Below are positions 6,859 to 11,028 of a stretch of 11,028 bases of DNA, piece after piece. How positions within the stretch are numbered: the stretch's first letter is position 1; each line of letters opens with the position of its first letter. Where the stretch lies: NCBI GenBank assembly GCA_964394795.1, contig CAYMYX010000045.1, forward strand, positions 1 through 11,028, read 5' to 3'. The notes under the pieces are model-generated. The model ran no database searches, was not told the DNA's origin, and saw nothing but the letters and a program-made list of their open reading frames with translations. Origin of the DNA: CAYFUF01 sp964394795 (GTDB lineage: Bacteria > Bacillota > Clostridia > Tissierellales > Peptoniphilaceae). The position numbers were made by a program, and so were the translations under genes.

Positions 6859-8562
6859 ATGAAAGACCCAATGAAGAAAAATGGTCTCGGTAATCCACTA
6901 CCGAGCCGCAACCAAACAACAAACAAGGAACCAATGAAGCGCGCCGGAGGGCAACCTGTCGATAACAACGAAGATTCCCTGAGCGCAGGTGAACGCGGTC
7001 ATTTATCTATTCAAGATACTTGGCTATTTGAAAAGCATGCCCACTTCAACCGTGAAGTAATTCCGGAGAGACGTATGCACGCTAAAGGTTGGGGTGCTTG
7101 GGGAGAATTCACCGTTACCAACGACATTACCCAATACACCAAGGCGAAGCTCTTCTCTGAGGTTGGCAAAAAGACTGAGGTTTTCGCTCGTTTCTCTACC
7201 GTTGCCGGTGAGCGCGGTGCTGCTGACGCTGAACGGGATATTCGTGGTTTTGCTGTACGCTTCTTTACTGAAGACGGCAACTACGACATTGTAGGTAATA
7301 ACACCCCCGTTTTCTTCTTCCGCGATCCGATGAAGTTCATCGACCTTAACCACGCGGTGAAGAGAGACCCTCGCACAAACTTGAGAAGCCCTAACACCAA
7401 CTGGGACTTCTGGACATCTCTACCAGAGAGTTTGCACCAAGTAACCATTACCATGTCTGACCGTGGTATCCCCTCCTCTTTCCGTTTCATGCATGGCTTT
7501 GGTTCACATACTTACTCCATGTGGAATGAGAACGGTGAACGCGTATGGGTCAAGTTCCACCACATCAGCCAACAAGGTATCCAAAACTTAACTGACCAAG
7601 AAGCCGAAGCTGTCGTTGGTAAAGACCGTGAAAGCAACGGCCGTGACCTTTACGAAGCAATCGAAAAGAAGATGTTCCCTAAGTGGAAGCTCTTTATTCA
7701 GGTCATGACGGAAGAGCAAGCCGACAACCTCGAGTACAACCCATTCGACTTGACGAAGATATGGCATAAGGCTGACTTCCCACTAATCGAAGTTGGTGAG
7801 TGGGAGCTTAACCGCAATGCTGATAACTTCTTCCAAGATGTTGAGCAAGCCGGCTTTACACCAGCGAACCTCGTTCCTGGTATCGGCATCAGCCCTGACC
7901 GCATGCTTCAATCCAGAGTCTTCGCTTATGGCGATGCCCATCGCTACCGCCTAGGCGTTAACCACCATCAAATTCCGGTCAACTCTCCACGCGGTGTGAA
8001 GAACCCTCATGCATGGCACAGAGACGGTATGATGAGAGTCGATGGCAACCTAGGTAGCGAGCTCCACTACAGCCCGAACAGCTACGGCGCTTGGGAAGAT
8101 GACCGCAGCGCAGAACTACCAACCGATAAGGGTGGAGACGCGAAGCGTTGGGACTTCCGTGAAGATGACTCCGACTACTACAGCCAACCAGGCGAGCTCT
8201 TCAGAGCGATGACCCCAGAGCAACAGCTTGTCCTCTGTGAAAACACCGCAAGAAACATGGAAGACTCAACGTTACAGATTAAGTACCGCCACATCCGTAA
8301 CACCTATGCCGCTGACCCAGCATACGGCGAAGGCGTTGCTAAGGCTCTAGGCATCGATATCAACGATGTTGACCTCGCACCAAACGTATCCGATTCCAGA
8401 GAGCAATGGGAAGCGGACCGTAAGCGTGACCAAGACAAGAACGAACCAACGGACATCGTTCCACCAAAGTCTGCTGAAGACCTTCCACCAGAAGGTAGAG
8501 ACACCAACCTTGAAGATCCATCACTGTATAGCGATTGGACTAAGGATCCTTATATCCTGTAA
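6859..8562 (+). CDS. katA: Monofunctional haem catalase
   Basis: A 567-residue cytoplasmic enzyme that converts hydrogen peroxide to water and oxygen. All key haem-catalase residues are present: distal His74 in RMHAKG, the NN pair at 147-148 in VGNNTPVFFFRD, and Arg353 with the proximal haem ligand Tyr357 in RVFAYGDAHRYRLG. The RDIRGFAVRFFTEDG and FRFMHGFGSHT family blocks are also intact. Length and core match small-subunit catalases, with a longer polar N-terminal arm (MKK/NNED-rich) and an acidic, Pro-rich C-terminal tail after about 505. AAAGGA precedes the ATG at good spacing. It is the only plus-strand gene here, is monocistronic with its own terminator, and its AAC, GGT and CGT-rich codon use differs from its neighbours, as expected for a highly expressed or horizontally acquired gene. 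Confidence 0.97.
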   Translation: MKDPMKKNGLGNPLPSRNQTTNKEPMKRAGGQPVDNNEDSLSAGERGHLSIQDTWLFEKHAHFNREVIPERRMHAKGWGAWGEFTVTNDITQYTKAKLFSEVGKKTEVFARFSTVAGERGAADAERDIRGFAVRFFTEDGNYDIVGNNTPVFFFRDPMKFIDLNHAVKRDPRTNLRSPNTNWDFWTSLPESLHQVTITMSDRGIPSSFRFMHGFGSHTYSMWNENGERVWVKFHHISQQGIQNLTDQEAEAVVGKDRESNGRDLYEAIEKKMFPKWKLFIQVMTEEQADNLEYNPFDLTKIWHKADFPLIEVGEWELNRNADNFFQDVEQAGFTPANLVPGIGISPDRMLQSRVFAYGDAHRYRLGVNHHQIPVNSPRGVKNPHAWHRDGMMRVDGNLGSELHYSPNSYGAWEDDRSAELPTDKGGDAKRWDFREDDSDYYSQPGELFRAMTPEQQLVLCENTARNMEDSTLQIKYRHIRNTYAADPAYGEGVAKALGIDINDVDLAPNVSDSREQWEADRKRDQDKNEPTDIVPPKSAEDLPPEGRDTNLEDPSLYSDWTKDPYIL

Positions 8563-8583
8563 TTTGAATAACCGAATCACTGT

Positions 8584-8639
8584 AAAAAAGATTGACCTCC
8601 GGAGTTAGACATTAGTCTGGCTCAGGAGGTCGATTTTTG
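8584..8639 (+). terminator. Rho-independent terminator of katA
   Basis: GACCTCC (8594-8600) pairs with GGAGGTC (8625-8631). Inside, GAGTTAGAC pairs with GTCTGGCTC with two G-U wobbles, around an ATTA loop. Five T (8634-8638) follow. A run of six A before the stem could let it also act on minus-strand transcripts. It starts about 20 bp after the katA stop codon. Confidence 0.92.
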
Positions 8640-8670
8640 TGATCTCGAGCATGTAAAAGGGTTGTATTGC

Positions 8671-8736
8671 AGGTGGTGGGTTGGAGGTTGGAACATGGCC
8701 CCCGTGGTTCAGGGTGGTGGGCCATGTGGGCGTGGA
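8671..8736 (+). other. G-rich stretch with possible two-layer G-quadruplex
   Basis: The plus strand is strongly G-skewed. Between 8672 and 8691 six GG or GGG runs are separated by one or two bases, enough for a two-tier quadruplex. A second G-rich block (8704-8736) follows within and after the inverted repeat at 8693-8727. Two-tier quadruplexes are common by chance, so this is a description rather than a function. Confidence 0.35.
8693..8727. repeat. Perfect 9-bp inverted repeat, 17-base loop
   Basis: ACATGGCCC (8693-8701) and GGGCCATGT (8719-8727) are exact reverse complements separated by a G-rich 17-base loop. There is no T run after it, so it does not look like an intrinsic terminator. 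It could form a stable hairpin in either strand's RNA or mark an old insertion end. Confidence 0.6.
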
Positions 8737-8741
8737 GTTAT

Positions 8742-8758
8742 GACCCTTGGATAGGGTC
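8742..8758. repeat. Short GACCCT hairpin ahead of the array
   Basis: GACCCT and AGGGTC flank TGGAT as a perfect 6-5-6 dyad, ending four bases before the first palindromic unit. A related AATGACCCTAA string occurs in the spacer between units 1 and 2 (8803-8813). Confidence 0.5.
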
Positions 8759-8762
8759 GAAT

Positions 8763-9013
8763 CATACTAATTTGGGTTATACGCGGTTTTGGTATGTCAA
8801 GAAATGACCCTAAATTCATACCAAATTGCGTCGCGGCTTGTTTTGGTATGANNNNNNNNNNNNNNNNNNNNNNNNNNNNNNNNNNNNNNNNNNNNNNNNN
8901 NNNNNNNNNNNNNNNNNNNNNNNNNNNNNNNNNNNNNNNNNNNNNNNNNNNTTTGGTATGAAAATAGGATGGAAATGAACATACCAAAACGACTACAACC
9001 GGCTTTTAGTATG
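8763..9013. repeat. Array of 34-bp palindromic units with GGTATG arms
   Basis: Three complete units are visible at 8763-8796, 8817-8850 and 8980-9013, each exactly 34 bp. One right arm (8952-8960) belongs to a unit hidden in the gap. Each unit has a left arm close to CATACCAAAA, a 14-base interior that differs between units, and a right arm TTTTGGTATG or TTTTAGTATG. Units are separated by 20 bp (8797-8816) and 19 bp (8961-8979), giving a period near 54 bp. The conserved part is the pair of inverted arms, not the interior, so this is not an ordinary CRISPR array. Alternatives are a multi-site binding platform for a dimeric protein, a tandem hairpin array, or a REP/MITE-like element. Function unknown. 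Confidence 0.75.
8852..8951. other. Assembly gap of 100 N inside the palindrome array
   Basis: Exactly 100 undetermined bases, the usual placeholder for a scaffold gap of unknown size. It interrupts the array between the end of one unit and the right arm of another. The real array may be longer or shorter than it appears. Confidence 0.97.
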
Positions 9014-9033
9014 AATTCAAGTGGCAGAATAGT

Positions 9034-9069
9034 AAAGGGGCTGTTGCCAAATGTACTGACACAGCCCCT
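9034..9069. terminator. Hairpin downstream of the HD hydrolase gene
   Basis: AGGGGCTGT (9036-9044) and ACAGCCCCT (9061-9069) form a perfect 9-bp stem around 16 bases. On the minus strand it follows the HD hydrolase gene by about 40 bases and is trailed by TTTACTATT, a weak T run. It is probably the terminator of the azlC-azlD-HD operon. It shares the GGGCTGTTGC string with the hairpin at 10768-10817. Confidence 0.6.
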
Positions 9070-9109
9070 ATTGATGTTACCTAGATTATATTTTTTATAA
9101 TTAAATCGT

Positions 9110-9553
9110 CTAGTTTTGATCATCTACTTCAGACAGAATCCGAGTCGCCTCACGATATTTTTCAAACCTCTTCAAGTCTTCTTCCTCAACCTTTTCAAGA
9201 CGGTCAACATTACTGTTATCTCTCAAATCCGCTAGCTTAACCGCTCGTGCCAATGGATTCGTTTTGAGTCGCTCGACGTAGTCGAAGTAAGGGACGTCTT
9301 CTTCGTGGGTCATTAGCCTTACACCTTCAACCACTTCTGCTGGAAAGCCTTCGCTTTCTAAATCCTCTAAAGTGGTATCCGTATCTTCGATCAGATCGTG
9401 GAGTAACGCAACGCAAGTTGAGGATTCATCGATCATCTCTTCAGCAATTCGGTAGGGATGAAATATGTAAGGTAATCCTGTTCTATCGAGTTGATCTTTG
9501 TGGGCTTCATAGGCTAGCAATAAAGCCTTTTTTGTTAGGGTTGTAAAAATCAT
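9110..9553 (-). CDS. HD-domain protein, probable small alarmone hydrolase
   Basis: A 147-residue soluble protein resembling the hydrolase half of RelA/SpoT enzymes and the stand-alone MESH1-type hydrolases that remove pyrophosphate from (p)ppGpp. Visible motifs are RTGLPYIFHP with H32, LLHDLIEDTDT with H52, D53, E56 and D57, and VKLADLRDN with D109 and N113. These correspond to the metal-binding and catalytic positions of the Rel hydrolase site. No synthetase, TGS or ACT domain is present, and there is no room for one. AAAGGAGGTG is well placed before the ATG at 9553. The gene begins 23 bp after the azlD stop codon, so it probably belongs to the amino-acid exporter operon. Substrate is inferred from motifs; a different nucleotide remains possible. 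Confidence 0.8.
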   Translation of the reverse strand: MIFTTLTKKALLLAYEAHKDQLDRTGLPYIFHPYRIAEEMIDESSTCVALLHDLIEDTDTTLEDLESEGFPAEVVEGVRLMTHEEDVPYFDYVERLKTNPLARAVKLADLRDNSNVDRLEKVEEEDLKRFEKYREATRILSEVDDQN

Positions 9554-9576
9554 AGGACACCTCCTTTGTAATCAAA

Positions 9577-9900
9577 TTATATGAAACGAATCAGTATCAT
9601 ATAAAGTAACGTTCCGGCAAAAATGGAGATAACCGTCTCCCTCTTCCAGACATGGACCCCGATGGTAAACAGGATGGCTACCACTTCCGGCACAAATGAG
9701 GGAAGGTAGGTGAAGTCCACGTGGCGTAAACAATACACCACAATCATGCTGTAGGTGGCTGCGGGAAGAACCTTGCCTAAGTATTGGACGTACTTGGGGG
9801 TAGGCTTTCTCGTCGAGAGGACGACAAAAGGTAGAAAGCGCATGATAAGTGAAGCAAGGGCGCAGAGGGCGATGGTAATGAGTTCTTGACTAATGGTCAT
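9577..9900 (-). CDS. azlD: AzlD-family branched-chain amino acid transport subunit
   Basis: A 107-residue membrane protein with four hydrophobic segments and the RFLPF motif near the first-to-second segment boundary, as in AzlD. It works with AzlC as a two-part exporter of branched-chain amino acids. The ATG at 9900 is preferred: AGGAGG lies six bases upstream, and the gene then overlaps the end of azlC by 11 bp, typical of translational coupling. Two ATGs at 9918 and 9915 are in frame but would bury the ribosome site. Confidence 0.88.
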   Translation of the reverse strand: MTISQELITIALCALASLIMRFLPFVVLSTRKPTPKYVQYLGKVLPAATYSMIVVYCLRHVDFTYLPSFVPEVVAILFTIGVHVWKRETVISIFAGTLLYMILIRFI

Positions 9901-10666
9901 AACGGTCCTCCTCATCATGGATGTCCAGATCTAGCGTGACGGTTGCAGCGGTATCGTCACCAACAACGACGTCACCTAAGAAGGGCTTGCGAAGGATGGT
10001 TAGCAAGAGGAGGATGCCGATCATTGTCGGTATCATGAAAAATTCCGGTCCAAAGATTAGTAAACAGCCTAAGGATACTACAATCCCGATGATGGAGCTG
10101 GTATGGTTCTTTTCCTTTAACCAATTTTCGGTAAAGATGACCACGAACATGGCTGTCATCACGAAATCAATGCCTGTTGTATCGAAGGCTATGTATTCGC
10201 CCACCAAACCACCCAAGGTAGCACCAACTACCCAGTAGATCTGGTTGAGCAGGCCGATAAAGAACATGAACCAGCCCTTGTCGACTCCTGGCGGGGGTGC
10301 CTTGCTAGAAATAATCGAGAAGGTTTCATCGCAAAGGGAGAAGATCATGTAGAACTTTTTGAGCCCCAGTCCTTTGAACTTATCCAGCATGGCAATGCCA
10401 TAGAAAATGTGACGGGCTTGTATTAGTAGGGCAATGGTGAAGGCTTGGATTGGATTATAGGGAGCAAGAAGCATGCTGACCAAGACGAACTCCAGGCCGC
10501 CCCCGTAAACCAATAGGGACGTAATCAACGGGTAGACGAAACTGAAGCCGGATGCATTCATGTAGATGCCGTAGGCTAAGCCCAGAAAGAGGAAGCCCGT
10601 CAGTATAGGTATCGTATGAGGGAAAGCTGCTATCAGTGCCCTTTTTTTTGTGTTGTCTGTAGCCAT
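9890..10666 (-). CDS. azlC: AzlC-family branched-chain amino acid exporter
   Basis: A 258-residue polytopic membrane protein. Family blocks are visible: FLFLGLAYGIYM near residue 26, the GGGLEFVLVSMLLAP segment near 55-69, and the ALLIQARHIFYGIAMLDKF block near 79-97. More hydrophobic helices follow to about residue 227, then an acidic cytoplasmic tail. With AzlD it is expected to export branched-chain amino acids, as the B. subtilis AzlCD pair does for azaleucine. GAGGGAAG serves as ribosome site. Codons 6-8 contain a run of eight A, a possible slippage site. A promoter candidate lies at 10724-10752. Confidence 0.92.
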   Translation of the reverse strand: MATDNTKKRALIAAFPHTIPILTGFLFLGLAYGIYMNASGFSFVYPLITSLLVYGGGLEFVLVSMLLAPYNPIQAFTIALLIQARHIFYGIAMLDKFKGLGLKKFYMIFSLCDETFSIISSKAPPPGVDKGWFMFFIGLLNQIYWVVGATLGGLVGEYIAFDTTGIDFVMTAMFVVIFTENWLKEKNHTSSIIGIVVSLGCLLIFGPEFFMIPTMIGILLLLTILRKPFLGDVVVGDDTAATVTLDLDIHDEEDRYDH

Positions 10667-10723
10667 AGAACTTCCCTCTCTTCGAAATACTCGTCGGGCA
10701 AAAATGCCAATAAAATATTCTCA

Positions 10724-10752
10724 ATCATAAATCAAAAAGGGCTGAACATCAA
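10724..10752 (-). promoter_or_regulatory. Candidate promoter of the azlC-azlD-HD operon
   Basis: On the minus strand, TTGATG (10752-10747) and TATGAT (10729-10724) are separated by exactly 17 bp, matching the sigma-A consensus at 4 and 5 of 6 positions. The predicted leader of about 50 bases contains a small GGCA-TTTT-TGCC hairpin (10698-10709) but no T-box or other riboswitch that I can recognise. Confidence 0.6.
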
Positions 10753-10767
10753 GGCGTTAAGATAAAG

Positions 10768-10817
10768 CACAAGGGCTGTTGCAATAGAACCAATTTCGCT
10801 TGCAACAGCCCTTTGTG
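10768..10817. terminator. Strong hairpin after the cell-wall-binding protein gene
   Basis: AAGGGCTGTTGCAA (10771-10784) and TTGCAACAGCCCTT (10800-10813) form a perfect 14-bp stem around 15 bases, extendable by CAC/GTG with one bulged T. On the minus strand it lies about 40 bases after the partial gene and ends in CTTGTGCTTT, with little poly-T. A terminator is the likeliest role. The sequence also resembles the GGCTGTTGCAA-type ends of some insertion sequences, so an element remnant is an alternative. Confidence 0.65.
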
Positions 10818-10857
10818 ATGAAGTTTTTATTTATCTTTCTGCTGATATGATTAGGAT

Positions 10858-11028
10858 TTATCTAGCTGACAAGAGCTTGCCATCGAAGCCAAATAATTTC
10901 CATCCGCCGTCGAGGAATCGAGGACCAGTAACTCGAACGCCGGTTACCGGAAACAGGTAATACCAAGATCCGTCAATAAACTGCCAACCATAGGCTTGCG
11001 TTCCCGAGGGTTCTCTGAAATAGCGCCA
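10858..11028 (-). CDS. C-terminal end of a cell-wall-binding-repeat protein (partial)
   Basis: The last 56 codons and the TAA stop of a gene that enters from the right edge. The translation contains GWQFIDGSWYYL followed by VTGVRVTG, the aromatic-Gly pattern of choline-binding or CW-binding type repeats (PF01473-like). A second, degenerate unit follows (GGWKLFGFDGKLL), and the protein ends KLLSAR. Such repeats anchor secreted enzymes or surface proteins to wall polymers. The enzymatic part, if any, lies outside the window, so nothing more can be said about function. It is followed by the hairpin at 10768-10817. Confidence 0.7.
   Translation of the reverse strand, partial: WRYFREPSGTQAYGWQFIDGSWYYLFPVTGVRVTGPRFLDGGWKLFGFDGKLLSAR

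Larger units (their letters stand above)
8563..9109. other. Non-coding region with terminator, G-rich DNA and palindrome array
   Basis: No credible gene lies in this 547-bp stretch between two convergent units (katA on plus, the HD hydrolase on minus). It contains the katA terminator, a G-rich strand (8671-8736), a 9-bp inverted repeat, a short GACCCT hairpin, an array of palindromic units broken by an assembly gap, the downstream GGGGCTGT hairpin, and an AT-rich dyad (ATTATA, five T, TATAAT at 9085-9101). Confidence 0.7.

Noticed and set aside
8763..9013. CRISPR array
   Set aside because: Spacing of about 54 bp is suggestive, but only the 10-bp arms are conserved. The 14-base interiors differ between units, no cas genes are present, and the arms are inverted rather than a constant repeat.
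8709..9123. Minus-strand open frames spanning the N run
   Set aside because: They exist only because undetermined bases cannot encode stops. The flanking residues show no protein-like pattern and the DNA is palindromic repeat.
10385..10398. Second copy of the ATGGCAATGCCAT palindrome
   Set aside because: It lies in the azlC coding sequence (GIAML codons), where the codons explain it. Likely coincidence with 3242-3258.

Overview
The window looks like a chromosomal segment of a low-to-mid-GC Gram-positive (Bacillota), most likely an anaerobic or microaerophilic clostridial or tissierellial lineage. The evidence is near-consensus AGGAGG ribosome sites, sigma-A-type promoters, short intergenic gaps, a Crp/Fnr regulator with FNR-like cysteines, an azlCD pair and a cell-wall-binding-repeat protein. 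I cannot name the genus from sequence alone. A run of exactly 100 N (8852-8951) shows this is a scaffolded draft assembly.

Layout. From 133 to 6515 everything is on the minus strand, read from right to left: an OmpR/PhoB-type response regulator, a large six-TM sensor kinase that overlaps it, a Crp/Fnr regulator with its own strong promoter, ribonuclease Z, a lone A24 prepilin peptidase, a DUF454/YbaN-like membrane protein and a small zincin-type metallopeptidase. The run ends at a clear intrinsic terminator at 133-176. From 6859 to 8562 a monofunctional haem catalase (katA) lies divergently on the plus strand and ends at its own terminator. A non-coding stretch of about 550 bp follows (8563-9109). 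It holds G-rich DNA, inverted repeats and an array of 34-bp palindromic units interrupted by the assembly gap. On the minus strand again, azlC, azlD and an HD-domain hydrolase resembling small alarmone hydrolases form an operon. The right edge holds the last 56 codons of a protein with cell-wall-binding repeats, followed by a strong hairpin.

How the parts fit. The two regulators and the catalase suggest a locus tied to envelope or oxidant/oxygen sensing, but direct control of katA by either regulator is inference only. The best regulatory signals read from the sequence are four tandem 11-bp direct repeats upstream of the response regulator (an OmpR-family operator pattern) and an FNR-like box overlapping the -35 of a near-perfect crp/fnr promoter. 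The palindromic array at 8763-9013, with a degenerate relative at 22-54, is the feature least explained by known categories.
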